Of a stretch of DNA of 64,000 nucleotides, positions 1 through 11,210 are shown in pieces. Every line of letters starts with the position of its first letter. Position 1 is the first letter of the stretch. Source of the stretch: Cymodocea nodosa. Its lineage: Eukaryota > Streptophyta > Magnoliopsida > Alismatales > Cymodoceaceae. Made by a program: the position numbers and the translations under genes. The stretch spans positions 1,257,501-1,321,500 of the forward strand of contig CM072345.1 of assembly GCA_036874045.1 (NCBI GenBank). The letters run 5' to 3'. The notes under the pieces are model-generated. The model did not search any database. It had not been told where the DNA came from and worked only from the letters and a program-made list of their open reading frames with translations.

Positions 1-1790
1 ATATATGTAGAAATAGAAATAGCTACATTATCTTAGAACAGAAGAGGATCCCTTTCTGCATTTCAATTCATTAATGGAAATACATTGATATTTAGTATTG
101 ATAATATATTGCAAGTTTACAAATTAAAAAAGAGAGTAGATTGTATTAAAACAGAATTAATAACAAGAAAAATTATGCCTAAAAAGTTTGCTTGGACTAA
201 CACGTTTATTCCATTTATTATTACTTTTCAATCATGTTCTTAAAGTGTGATTCTATGCTTTTACTGTTGTGTGTAATCTGCATTTATTTTTAAAGAAAAA
301 AAAGAAAAAAAAAACTTTAGTTATGTTTTATTTTATTTACTAGAAAAAAAACACAAAATATCAATCCAATTTGTTGGTATCTATTCTGGGAAACCAATTG
401 GCTTGTTTGTGAGCCACCAAAGGCATAGGAGTCTAGGTTCCACATAAGACACTGAATTAACAATATCTGTTTTGTTGTTAAGTGTTATTTTGTTATATTT
501 TTTGCTTTTCTTTGTGAATAAAAAATTTTTCAGAATCAAAATTTGGAGGATATTGGAAGAGATACAAAAGAACAAGGTATGTACTTGATTACTTATCCTG
601 AATTTATAATTAAACTCAATTCGTGGAATTATTCATTAACTCAACGAATTAAGTTCGTTGAGTTAGGTGTTAAGTCAACGAAACAATATTCATGCCTACA
701 AACATTTACTATATTTACTGTAAAATCTTTTACATTGAGGACAATGCAAAATGTAGGTATAGAGGGGAGGTAATTAGGTTAGCAACCAAGTAATTTTGTT
801 TATTAGAGGAATTAGAATGGTGCTGCAAATTCCTGTGGAAATTGAAAATTTTTTTTTTTAGCATTGTAACTACTTCAATGTTATATTTATAATCTTATAT
901 AAGATACTACAAATGTTACTATCAATACAAATCTGATATAGTATCTTATGTTTTTACTGAATTTTATGAGTTTAACAGTTTCACGATTTTAAAGAAGAAA
1001 CAAGATATTTAACTGAAACTAAGTAAATGATTTGAATTCCTAAAAGAGCTGAAATGTTAATTTTCGGATTAAATGAAATACATATGATCAATAATACATT
1101 TAATTTGATTGATTAAACTTGTAGAATGATTTATGTGTAGATCTTATTAAACTACAGAAAAAGTATGAGCTTATTGATATGGATTCATATTTTCAATAAA
1201 TAATAGAAGTAGGACTATATGAGATTTGTGTTTTATTGCATCTGTATTAATGAAATACATTTATATACTGTGTTGAAAAGAAAAAAAAGAGGAAAAAAAG
1301 AGAAAAACTTTGAGAGTTTATAGACTTGTTTGATCACGAACCTTTTGTACTTGAGTAGATAGGTATGTAAGGATTGTTGACCTAAAAAAGGACTCTTTAA
1401 ATTTGGTAACCTAAGATCCTGATCAGATCTAGGATTGTTGACTAAAAGCACGATACATAAGTACATTAGAAAGCTCTTGTATGATTTAAGCTTTTCAAAT
1501 TAACTTTTAAAGTACAAATATGCATATACTGTTCTGAAAATATAAAAGTGTTTTGTGAAATACAAATATTTTTTAAATCAAATATACTTTCTATTATCTA
1601 GGATTACTGAAGTATGAATCTAGAATAGACTTTTGAAGTTGTTTATTTGAGATACAATTCCTTATTCTACTTGTTTTAATTATATTCAATTGGATTATGT
1701 TTTGATTCATGTGTAGCTGAAATTTATTCTGGAAATAATATTTGGAAAATTCAGGATAACAGATGTCTAGAAAGAAGAAAAAATGATAAT
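1..1790 (+). other. 3' internal non-coding tail of an old Athila-like element (element A)
   Basis: No credible gene is seen here. At 733-747 the stretch carries CATTGAGGACAATGC, the same 15-mer found at 9997-10011 in element B between gag and the 3' LTR, and both are followed by a purine-rich run. The stretch is separated from its continuation (12783-13027, with polypurine tract and 3' LTR) by the insertion of element B. With B removed, the motif lies about 1.3 kb from the LTR, against 1.2 kb in B, so this is probably the equivalent non-coding tail. A perfect 12-bp inverted repeat lies at 637-665. A stretch at about 1331-1470 is recognisably similar to 22000-22110. The assignment to A is inferred from position and these motifs. 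Confidence 0.55.
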
Positions 1791-1795
1791 ATAAG

Positions 1796-3377
1796 TGTTC
1801 AAGCTTTAATTTTGCCCATTTTTAATGAATTTTATAAGTAATTTTGCATGATATTATCTATCTATGGTGGATAAATGATATTAATTATGGGTAATATAAG
1901 TCTTGAAATATAGTGCAATATAGAAATTTAATTAACAAGTGCATCCCCATTAGATATAATTTTACATATAACTCATTGATTTTATTTTAAATGTCCTATC
2001 CTATGTTGGCTAACATCTCTTGGAATTCAATTTCCATTAATTATAGGTAACACACATGTGGAAGGAGCTTATTGCAAAAGACAAAAAGAAGATGTAAATA
2101 ATCAAAGTTGGTGGACTAAATTTTAAAGAAGTGGACATGCCAACACCTCATTGGCTCCCTTAGATCTATGGATTCTCATTGGAGGGTGATACACTCGATG
2201 TTGGAAGTTGGTGGAATCGGGCGAGAAAAGCATGCGCGGAAGACATACGCGCGGAAGACGTGCGTTCGGGAGACAATGCACACGAGGATTCGTTTGCCTG
2301 GTGGAGAGAATTATTTAAAGCCAGGAGAGTCCCGGCGACCGAGAGTTCTGCGTCTGGGAGACAACGCGCGCGAGAGGTGGAGACGCGGCTAAGCATCCGA
2401 GCATCCTTGTGGGAGTGAAAGCTCTTCCCAAGCTCTCTAGTAAAGCTCCATTGTGCAAGTTCCTCTACTACAGATTTTCAAAGCTCACCAAGGTAGTGAC
2501 AGCCCTTGGAAAGTTTGTTTTCTGGTAGTAGAGGAAAGCTAGAGGAGTTTGGTGGAGATACACTTCTTGTTTATGATGTCTTAGTAGGATTAAATGTGTG
2601 TTCAAGTTTAATTACTGCATTGTTCTCTTAATTTCAGTTTACATTCATTTGATTTGTTGGGACCATACATAGGGCTTTCACAAGAGTGGTCGACACCTAT
2701 GTATGGTATACTTGGCACATATGAATGTGAAGTGTTGATTCAAGGAGAAGAAGAGGAGTATAAGAATTTGGAAGTATATTGTGTTGAATTTCTTCTTAAT
2801 GAAGAACCTCTCATTTACCTTAGTTGTTAATTTTAATTTCAGTAGTTAGCTGAATTTGTTGTACCTTATATTGATCACATTTTGTCCAAATCAATCTCCA
2901 AAAAGAATTTCTAATGCAAACAGTATAGTATAGTTCAACTAGATTAGCAAATAGCATAGTTGCATGCATTTAGTATAAATTAGAATAGAGTAGCATAGCC
3001 TATTGAATCTTCGCATTTTATGTTTCTTTCCTCAATTTTTATGCATAGATATAACTTCTAAAATCATGTGGAACTTGTGTGCATGTTATAATTGAATGAG
3101 TTGATAGATTTACAAGTAAAGGAATTGATTTACATCACCATTTTACACTACACATTGCCTTGAAACTACATGATTTGTGAGCTTGTGTTAATTTTGATTA
3201 TTCTACATTCACATGTCATTAATTTACTGAAGTATAGCTAAGAGGTTGAAGAACAAGTTGAGTAATAGTTGATTAAGTCATAAACACAATCCTTATGGAA
3301 GAATGACCTGTATTTGCCATGTACACCAAAGAACTGTGCACTTGTAGTAAAGCTTGAGCTAAAAATATAGCTCAACA
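1796..3377 (+). repeat. 5' LTR of element B
   Basis: A 1582-bp direct repeat of 11211-12777. It starts with TG, ends with CA and abuts the target duplication. It differs from the 3' LTR by roughly 35 substitutions counted by eye and by 15 extra bases in a GC-rich, internally repetitive patch (about 2225-2290) rich in GCGCGGAAGAC-like units. Short overlapping open frames in the GC-rich part (2166-2418) run on both strands and are not considered genes. Confidence 0.95.
2312..2319 (+). promoter_or_regulatory. Putative TATA box of element B 5' LTR
   Basis: TATTTAAA lies just 3' of the GC-rich block, where the U3/R boundary would be expected. The same box is preserved in the 3' LTR around 11711. 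The position is suggestive, but no transcription start can be read from the sequence. Confidence 0.4.
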
Positions 3378-3383
3378 AGTTTT

Positions 3384-3401
3384 TGGCGCCACTACCGGGG
3401 A
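3384..3401 (+). other. Primer binding site (tRNA-Asp type)
   Basis: TGGCGCCACTACCGGGGA begins 6 nt inside the end of the 5' LTR. It matches the complement of the 3' end of plant tRNA-Asp at 15 of 18 positions by my recollection of that tRNA. This is the primer usually used by Athila-like elements. Confidence 0.85.
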
Positions 3402-3526
3402 TTAGCAATTTGGCTTAGTTTATTTTTACCATATTTGAAATTCTTAGTTGGTTGTTTGATAAATTTTCATAAACATATCTTTCTTGTGCTTAGTTGTGAA
3501 TTTTATTGCTTAAATTTCTTGCAAGT

Positions 3527-5122
3527 ATGTCAAATTTTCATCATGATGATCCTTTTAAGTTTATAAATGATTTTTTATCTGAAAGTGCTTGTTCTTATTG
3601 CCATGTAAAAGGTCATGATGAAAGCATATGTACCAGCAAGTTATTTAATATAAAAATTCAACCAGTAGAAGAAACAACTCATGTTAGTGATGAATATGAT
3701 GTCTTGCATGATGCTAGTGAATTTTCTTACGATTTTGATATGCATAAATCTCATATTGATGAAAGAAATGATGTTTGTGATTGCTCTCATGTTATTAGTA
3801 GTTCTATAGAAGAGTCCATGAGGAATATAGAGAGAATCATAGAGTTAGGAGATAGCTATTATGTTGCCACTAAGCTCCTACAACAAAAAGAAGGTGTAAT
3901 TGTCATAGATGATGAAGAAGACTCTAATGTAGATGAAAACATGAATTTAATCTTAAGATCTGGAAAAACTATAGAAAGAAACATATTAGAACATGAAAGT
4001 GAAGAAAAACAAAGTGAAGAAAACGTAGATGAAAAGGAAGAAAATATGTTGACAAGAGATTAACATAAAGATGTAGAACTAGAACATGAAGGAGTTGAAC
4101 TTGAAAAATGTCTAATGGATGAAACTAATGAAGAATTAATTGAAGAAAACCCTATTATAGACTTAGAAATGGATAAAAAGAAAGAAGAAACATCTGAAAA
4201 TATGAACAACAAACCACCATTTCCTAGTCGGCTTGACAACAACAAAGAAAATGAGGAAAATGAAGCTATAAGAACCATATTTGAGAAAATCAATGTTAAT
4301 ATGCCTATGTTAGAATTAATTAGAAAAATTCCAACATATGGGAGGGTGCTTAAAAACCTTTGTACCAAGCATAGGAAGCCAAGAAAAAAATTAAGTAAGC
4401 AAGTTTATTTAACCTAGTTAAGTAGTTCAATGTTGCTTGATAGTTTAGCTAAAAAATTCAATGATCCTGGTGTTCCTCTAATAACTTGCTTAATAGGGAA
4501 TGTTTTAATTGAAAAAGCATTATTAGATCTTGGTGCAGGAGTTAACGTAATGCCTAAACACTTATATGAACAATTGGGAATCACAGGAATTAAGAAAACT
4601 AGAACACTAATTAAACTAGCTGATAGATCATATAGGAGTCCTATGGGTATTGTAGAAGATGTCTTAATTCAAATTGAAGATTTTATATACCCAGCCGACT
4701 TTATCATTTTAGAAACCAATACATCAACTTGTGAACCAAATGAATCTACTTTGATCCTAGGGAGACCATTCTTAGCAACTATTAATGCCCACATTAATTG
4801 CAGAAATGGTAAAATGTCAATTTACTTTAACAATAAGGTGATATCATTGAACATTTTTAAAAGAGATAGGACTATAAACCATCAAGTAGATGACAACATT
4901 AGTGTAAGTATTTCTGAATTATTTGAAGAAGTCGAAAATAGTAGTAATGAGGAAGAACTTAATGCTGAAATTTGCTTTCTAGACGTTGAAGATAATCTAG
5001 AACACAAGGCATCTTTACAAGAGAATAATGGTGAGCATGAAATGAATAATGACTTGATTTTAGAAGTTAAGGAAAGGAATAAATTAAAAGCACTCCCAAA
5101 AAATCTGAAATATTATAGATAA
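3527..5122 (+). pseudogene. Gag C-terminal segment with zinc knuckle, followed by retropepsin (element B)
   Basis: One reading frame from ATG 3527 is broken by in-frame TAA (4061-4063) and TAG (4415-4417). Near its start is a CCHC zinc knuckle, CSYCHVKGHDESIC, without any preceding capsid domain. The LRSGK motif and the PPFPSRL segment, known from the Gag-protease linker of Athila polyproteins, follow. The region from 4430 is the aspartic protease: it has LLDLGAGVNVMP (catalytic Asp, with Leu replacing the usual Ser/Thr) and the C-terminal ILGRPFLAT motif. The frame ends at 5122 and the RT continues in another frame, so protease and RT are separated by a frame change. The first ATG was chosen because the open frame before it (from 3506) begins only with TTG. 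The missing capsid part lies downstream of integrase. Confidence 0.85.
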
Positions 5123-5183
5123 GCAAAATGAATATCCTATTATAATTGGAGCAAACTTAACCCCAAACCAAGAAGAAAAATTA

Positions 5184-7970
5184 ATGAAGATATTAAGTAA
5201 AAACAAGAGAGCTCTTGGTTGGCAATTGAGTGATATTGTAGGAGTTAGTCCCACTATAGTTCAACATAGAATTATCCTAGAAGATGAGAACTATGCCTTT
5301 AGAGAACCTCAACGTAGATTAAATCCCCAAATGAGTGAGGTGGTAAAGAAGGAGATAGTTAAATGGCTTGACAATGGCATTATATACCCTATTAGTGATA
5401 GTAGGTGGGTAAGCCCTGTGCATGTAGTACCTAAGAAATCGGGCTTTACAATAGTTGAAAATCAAGATCATGAGTTAGTGCCTACTAGAATAAAAACTAA
5501 TTGGAGGGTATGTATTGATTATCGTAAATTGAATTCTGCAACTCGTAAAGATCATTTCCCATTGCCATTTGTTGATCAGATGCTAGAAAGGTTAGCTGGA
5601 CATGAATTTTATTGTTTTCTTGATAGATACTCTAGGTACAACGAAATACCCATAATCTCCGAGGATCAAGAAAAGACTACTTTTACTTGTCCAAGCAGAA
5701 CCTATGCTTTTAGGTGTATGCCTTTCGATTTATGTAATGCGCCTGCAACATTTCAAAGATGCATGGCAGGAATTTTTTATGATATGAATGAAAAAATTTT
5801 AGAAATTTTCATGGATGACTTTTCTGTTTTTGGGAAAAATTTTGATATTTGTTTACATCATTTAGATATGGTTTTGCAAAGATGTGTTGAAAAGAATTTT
5901 ATTTTAAATTGGAAAAAGTGCCATTTCATGGTGAATGAAGACATAGTACATGGGCATGTAATATCTAATAGAGGGATTGAGGTGGATAAGGCAAAAATTG
6001 ACGTTATATCTCATTTGCAGCCACCTAAATCTATTAAGGAGGTTAGAAGCTTTCTAGGACATGTTGATTTTTATCGTAGATTTATTCATGATTTTAGCAA
6101 GATAGCAAGACCTATCACTAATTTACTTGCAAAAGATTCTGAGTTTGTTTTTGATGAACATTGTCTTGCTGCCTTTAATCAACTTAAGCATGCATTAATA
6201 TCTCCTCCTATAATTCATGCCCCAATATGGGATTATCCTTTTGAAATTATGTGTGATGCCTCCAATTATGCAGTAGGTGCAGTACTTGGGCAAATAATTG
6301 ATAAGAAACATCATGTCATATGCTATGCTAGTAAAACTTTGAATGAAGCTCAAGTAAATTATACTACCACAGAAAAAGAATTTCTTGCTGTTGTTTTTGC
6401 TCTAGATAAATTTAGACCATATTTAGTTTGCAATCAAGTTATTGTGCATACTGATCATGCAGCTATTAAACATTTGATGAGTAAAAAAGATGCAAAACCA
6501 AGATTAATTCATTGGGTTTTATTGTTGCAAGAATTCAACATAGAAATTAAAGATAAGGTTGGAAAAGAAAATTTAGTTGCTGATCACCTCTCTAGATTAG
6601 AAAATATTCCAGCATGCAATAATGTGATTAATGAAAAGTTTCTTGATGAGAGTTTATTTCTAGTTGGTAAGTTACCTTGGTTTGCAGACATTGCTAACTA
6701 TCTTGCTACAAGGTTAATACCAACTAATTTATCTAAACCAGATAAGAAAAGATTGAGGTACATGGCTAAACATTATGTTTGGATGGAACCTTATTTGTAT
6801 AAAATGGGTTCTGATCAAATTTTAAGAAGATGTCTTCCTAAAGATGAAATTGCTAATGTCTTAAATTTTTGTCATAATCATGCTTGTGGAGGTCATCTTA
6901 GCCATAGAAAAACTTCTTTGAAAATTCTTGAATGTGGATTTTATTGGCCTTCTCTAATTAAAGACTCTAAAGATCATTGTAGACATTGTGATAGATGCCA
7001 AAGAATGGGAAAAATTTTCAAACAAAATATGATGCCTTTGAATCCTATCATTGAAGTTGAAATTTTTGATGTTTGGGGCATTGATTTCATGGGACCATTT
7101 CCCATTTCTTTTGGTTATTCTTATATTTTGTTGGCTGTTGATTATGTTTCTAAATGGATTGAAGCTATCCCAACTAAGAGAAATGATGTTAAAGTTGTTG
7201 TTGATTTTCTTAGATCTAACATTTTTGCTAGATTTGGTATTCCAAGAGCTATAATTAGTGATAATGGACCTTACTTTTGCAACAAAGTATTTCAAATGGC
7301 TTTGAGGAAGTATGGGGTTACTCACAAGTTAGCAACACCATATCATCCTCAAACAAGTGGGCAAGTTGAGGTATCCAATAGACAAATCAAGCACATGCTC
7401 GAAAAAGTAATCAAACCAAGTAAGAAGGATTGGGCAGAAAAGCTTAATTATGCACTTTGGGGTTATAGGACTGCCCATAAAACTGTGTTGGGAATGTCAC
7501 CATTTAGAGTAGTTTATGGGAAAGCATGTCATTTACCTATAGAAATAGAACATAAAGCAGAATGGGCTATTAGAACATTTAACATGTGTGTTGATGATGT
7601 AGGAAAAGCAAGAAAATATCAACTCAATGAGCTGGAAGAAATAAGAAGAGAGGCTTATGAAAATGCAAAGATTGCAAAAGAACGAGCAAAAGCATTCCAT
7701 GACAAGAAAATTCTAAGAAAGGACTTTCATGAGGGACAAGAAGTTTTATTATATAACTCTAGATTACATTTGTTCCCTGGAAAATTTAAGACTAGATGGA
7801 TAGGACCATTCATCATTAAACATATATATAATCATGGAGCTATAGCTATAGAAAATTATAAGACAATATTTAAAACTGTAGTGAATGGTGAAAGACTTAA
7901 AGAATATTATCCTGGAAAAACCTACAATCATGGAGAGAGTGCTTTGTTGTTGGAACCCGATTATAATTAG
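5184..7970 (+). CDS. Pol: reverse transcriptase, RNase H and integrase (element B)
   Basis: An uninterrupted 928-codon frame that copies retrotransposon RNA into DNA and integrates it. The RT domain has the catalytic FMDD at residues 209-212 and [11 protein letters not shown] and [11 protein letters not shown] blocks. RNase H starts at CDAS (Asp 358), then TTTEKE, HTDHAA (Asp 424) and VADHLSRL. Integrase has a His/Cys zinc-binding region (residues 563 to about 610) and the DDE triad at Asp634, Asp693 and Glu729, with the expected 35-residue Asp-Glu spacing. No chromodomain follows. Some normally conserved residues are changed: two Gly to Arg in the FLDRYSRYN block, and Gly to Asp in PFDLCNAP. 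The real frame is open from about 5103, so the ATG at 5184 is probably not a start; the protein was once continuous with protease. Confidence 0.93.
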   Translation: MKILSKNKRALGWQLSDIVGVSPTIVQHRIILEDENYAFREPQRRLNPQMSEVVKKEIVKWLDNGIIYPISDSRWVSPVHVVPKKSGFTIVENQDHELVPTRIKTNWRVCIDYRKLNSATRKDHFPLPFVDQMLERLAGHEFYCFLDRYSRYNEIPIISEDQEKTTFTCPSRTYAFRCMPFDLCNAPATFQRCMAGIFYDMNEKILEIFMDDFSVFGKNFDICLHHLDMVLQRCVEKNFILNWKKCHFMVNEDIVHGHVISNRGIEVDKAKIDVISHLQPPKSIKEVRSFLGHVDFYRRFIHDFSKIARPITNLLAKDSEFVFDEHCLAAFNQLKHALISPPIIHAPIWDYPFEIMCDASNYAVGAVLGQIIDKKHHVICYASKTLNEAQVNYTTTEKEFLAVVFALDKFRPYLVCNQVIVHTDHAAIKHLMSKKDAKPRLIHWVLLLQEFNIEIKDKVGKENLVADHLSRLENIPACNNVINEKFLDESLFLVGKLPWFADIANYLATRLIPTNLSKPDKKRLRYMAKHYVWMEPYLYKMGSDQILRRCLPKDEIANVLNFCHNHACGGHLSHRKTSLKILECGFYWPSLIKDSKDHCRHCDRCQRMGKIFKQNMMPLNPIIEVEIFDVWGIDFMGPFPISFGYSYILLAVDYVSKWIEAIPTKRNDVKVVVDFLRSNIFARFGIPRAIISDNGPYFCNKVFQMALRKYGVTHKLATPYHPQTSGQVEVSNRQIKHMLEKVIKPSKKDWAEKLNYALWGYRTAHKTVLGMSPFRVVYGKACHLPIEIEHKAEWAIRTFNMCVDDVGKARKYQLNELEEIRREAYENAKIAKERAKAFHDKKILRKDFHEGQEVLLYNSRLHLFPGKFKTRWIGPFIIKHIYNHGAIAIENYKTIFKTVVNGERLKEYYPGKTYNHGESALLLEPDYN

Positions 7971-8344
7971 TGTTTGTATGTATTTAGTTGTAGATGTAGT
8001 TTTTCTTTTCTTAATTCTTAGTAATTTTTCATTCTATGTATTAGTGTGTTAGTAGTTAACAATAAAATTTATTATTGCAAGTTCACATCAAAATTTTATA
8101 TGCTTATTATCATGCATCTATCCTTGTTGTTTCATGTCATCTTGAATTTATATGGTGAACCATTCATGCTGAAATTTTATGATATATGTGGTACTTGTAT
8201 ACTTTGATGATATTTCACCATGTAAATAACTCTTACATATACTCTTGAATTACATAACTGATGTGAATGTCTTAGTGCATGAAAAGTTGGGAGAGAGGCG
8301 CAGATAACAGGTTGATACGCATAGAGAATCAAAAAGAAACACAC
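7971..8344 (+). other. Spacer between integrase and the displaced gag, with a splice-acceptor-like tract
   Basis: This 374-bp gap separates the pol stop from the first in-frame ATG of the downstream gag. About 30 nt after the pol stop a pyrimidine-rich run ends in CTTAG (about 8000-8021), which resembles a plant splice acceptor. If used, it would give a subgenomic RNA whose first large frame is gag. This is inferred from base composition only. Confidence 0.3.
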
Positions 8345-9640
8345 ATGGCAGCAAACAACAATAAGAGGAGGGTGGTGCTCAAAGACATGTTCTATCTTAC
8401 ATAGAGAAGTAGGATCACTTACATTCAACTACTAGATGAGAATGGAGCACATTTTGAGTTGAAATCCCACTACATCAGCTAATTACCAAAGTTCATGGGA
8501 CACGATGATGAGGATGCTTATGGCTTCCTTGAAGAATTTGAAGATGTATGCAACTTAATGAAGATACAAAATCTGACAGATGATTCCATCCTATTGAGAT
8601 TTGTTCCCTTTGCCTTGAGAGACCAAGCAAGAAGGTGGCTTCAAAGTTTACCACCCAACTCTATTACTTCATGGGAGCAATTTAGTGCCATCTTTTTGAA
8701 AAGATTCTATCCATTTGCCAAAACAAATGAGATGAGAAAGGTTATTAATTCTTGCTATCAAATGCCAGAAGAATCATTTGCTAATTTCTTTAGCAGGTTC
8801 AATGAATTGCTTGTGAGGTGTTCACATCATGGGATACCCTTGTGGAGACAATGCCAAATCGTGTATGATGGAATCCCTACATCAGTAAAGGGCTTGCTGG
8901 AATCCATGGTGCAAGGAGACTTTGCAAATCTTGAAGACACAGTGGCATGGAACTTCTTGGGAGAGTTGGCGGCAAAGACATTAAGTTGGGAGAAATCCTC
9001 TCCAAGATCTGAAACAAGGCAAGAGAAGGGCATTCATTCCATAAATGCAACCACGACCCTTGAAATGAAATATGGAAGCCTATTGAAAATGGTTGAAGCA
9101 ATAGAAGGAAAAGGGAAAGAACCACTCAAGTGCTTGGGATGTAATATGGTAGGCCATATTGTGAATGAATGTCCTATGTTGGCTAACCTTTTTGCTGATA
9201 TTCAGGAAATATACACAAGGAACAATCAAAGGCAAGAAGTTTATGGCAACTCCTACAACCCATCTTGGAGGAACCACCCAAACTTGTCATGGAGAAACTC
9301 ACATTTTCAAGATAATCAATATGGTGAATCCTCAAATTTTCAAGGCAATCAACCTACACGAAATACTATGGAATTGGCTAAGAAAAATGATCATTCAGCA
9401 GCAATAGAAGACATGGGAAAGAAGATAGACAGCTTGATCAAAGGCATGGAAGCATTTGCCATGAACAATGCTAAGTATCAACCAATTGTGCATGCTAATG
9501 CACAATCAATCAGCAAGATAGAGGCACAACTATCCCAAATATCAGCAAGGCTTTGCGAGAGGGAGAAAGGAACCATTCCAAGCCAAGCTATCACAAATCC
9601 ACGTGTCAACCAAGTGGAGACAACTTCAGGAGAAAAGTAA
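8345..9640 (+). pseudogene. Gag (capsid and nucleocapsid) located downstream of pol in element B
   Basis: This encodes the structural Gag part that assembles the virus-like particle and binds RNA. The frame from ATG 8345 contains in-frame stops at 8402-8404 (TAG) and 8480-8482 (TAA), and homology to Athila Gag continues across both (HFELKS ... LPKF). From 8495 it is open for 381 codons. The retrotransposon-gag core (ARRWLQSLPPNSITSWEQF and YDGIP blocks) is followed by a CCHC knuckle CLGCNMVGHIVNEC and an Athila-typical YNPSWRNHPNLSW stretch. It ends with a coiled-coil-like SKIEAQLSQISARL segment and NPRV, just before where LRSGK would follow in a normal Athila Gag. LRSGK is instead found upstream of protease, so the two pieces are complementary. 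Same strand as pol. Confidence 0.9.
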
Positions 9641-11197
9641 AGAGAAGAATCACTTGTAATCAACAAGATAGCTAGAGGCAACCTTTTATCTCCACAACTT
9701 ATGCTCGGCTTATTTGATAAGAGACTTATTTTATTTCATGCTTGAGATGTTTAATTTTAAAGAACAGAATTTGATGATATATTTGAAAGTAGTTAGATGC
9801 ATGATTTTCAAATACTTGAAGGGTGTAGAATGGGTTGAAAGACTTTATCATGATATCATGTGTTTGTTTGACAAATTGATGTTCAACCATAATTAGAGTT
9901 AAATACATTTTATCTACACCACTTGAAGAGCAGTGCACAATAGGTATGCGCTAACATTTTTTTTACTTATTCTTATTGTTGAAACAATCCTTTCTACATT
10001 GAGGACAATGCAGGAACTAAGTGCGGGGGAGGAGAAAGTAAAAAAATGTTTTAGGATGCATACTACAGCAATGAAATTGAAAATTTTCCAAATGTAAGTT
10101 TCTTTCACAAGCAGGTTGGTGGTAAGTTTGAAAATTTGTTCTATATGTTGCATGCCACCATGTTTTAGGTGTATCCATGATAAGAACTTGCATGTCAATT
10201 TTTTAGGAAATAGCTTTGTTAGTTTAATTTTGATTTTGAATTATTGCATCTTAGCCTTACTAGCATGCTACTCAATCTCCATTGTATGCTCTTAAGGTTA
10301 AGATCATTAATTCTTTATTAGTTTTAGCTTTGTTTTCATTTGAACTTAATTTCTTTTTGTGGCATGTTGAATTTTCCTCAGTAATGTTCTTTCCTTATGA
10401 TGTCTTACACTTAGAGCTGAGCTTATCTTTAAGGTGAGGATAGGAATATGCATTTGAGATACCAACCATAGTTTCTTACTTATAACATATACACATTCTT
10501 GCACTAGACTCTTAATCATGTGGTATCTAGAGGACTCTTCTTATGACATGAATCTTGAGGAGTGGCTTAGGAAATCCTTCCAATAGGTTGTCCCATGAGA
10601 ATGGTAGATATATGAATTTGGGAATAAGGTTTGATACCCGTTCTCATAAGGTTGCTAGGGACGGAGGCTAAGTAACCTCTTAGTCTTCACGTGTAAACCC
10701 TTTATGGGAGGTATCCTAAGGGTAGTGGTAGGATGTGAGAAAAGAGAGGTTTGAAAAAAAAAAAAAAAAAAAGAAGAAAAAAAGAAGAAGAAGAAGTTGT
10801 TCTATAGAATGAATAAAGAAAATACTTTTATAGAATAAAAAAAAAAAAAACTCAATTGAAAATAAAGGGGCAATGTACTAGAGGATAGAAGCCTAAAGAA
10901 ACCTTCATGTATTCTTGGATTAAGTGAGATGAACCTAGATGCTATTGATTATGGGTCTAAGCACTTTGCACTTAATAGTATCTTAAAAACTTATTTTCCT
11001 TAGGTTGGCATTAGATGTCCATTCTAAATTCCTCACCATTACAGGAACTCAGCTTGTGAGTGGAGATTATCTATAAGTATTGTTGCATTACTTGGTGAGA
11101 ATTTAATTTGCCTTAATTTTCTTTATTGTGTTTATCTATTTCAAGGGGTTCCTTAATCTTTTCTTCTCTAAATTTTGCCAGAGGACTAGCAAAGTTT
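9641..11197 (+). other. Non-coding region between gag and polypurine tract, element B
   Basis: About 1.55 kb without a convincing gene. It contains the conserved CATTGAGGACAATGC at 9997-10011, followed by a purine run (GGGGGAGGAGAAAG, about 10025-10038). A long A/G-rich stretch at about 10737-10862 includes a poly-A run and GAA repeats. Several short open frames on both strands have no recognisable domains. Confidence 0.7.
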
Positions 11198-11210
11198 AAG
11201 TGTGGGGGGG
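11198..11210 (+). other. Polypurine tract of element B
   Basis: AAGTGTGGGGGGG directly abuts the TG of the 3' LTR, the position expected for the plus-strand primer. A related sequence precedes the 3' LTR of element A (13015-13027). Confidence 0.85.

Noticed and set aside
2166..2418. Three overlapping 74-79 codon frames in GC-rich sequence
   Set aside because: They lie in the LTR of element B, overlap on both strands, and are disrupted in the other LTR; open only because the patch is GC-rich.
9478..10198. Several 60-94 codon frames after gag in element B as an env-like gene
   Set aside because: They are short, on both strands and without signal peptide or membrane segments; no env-like protein is supported.
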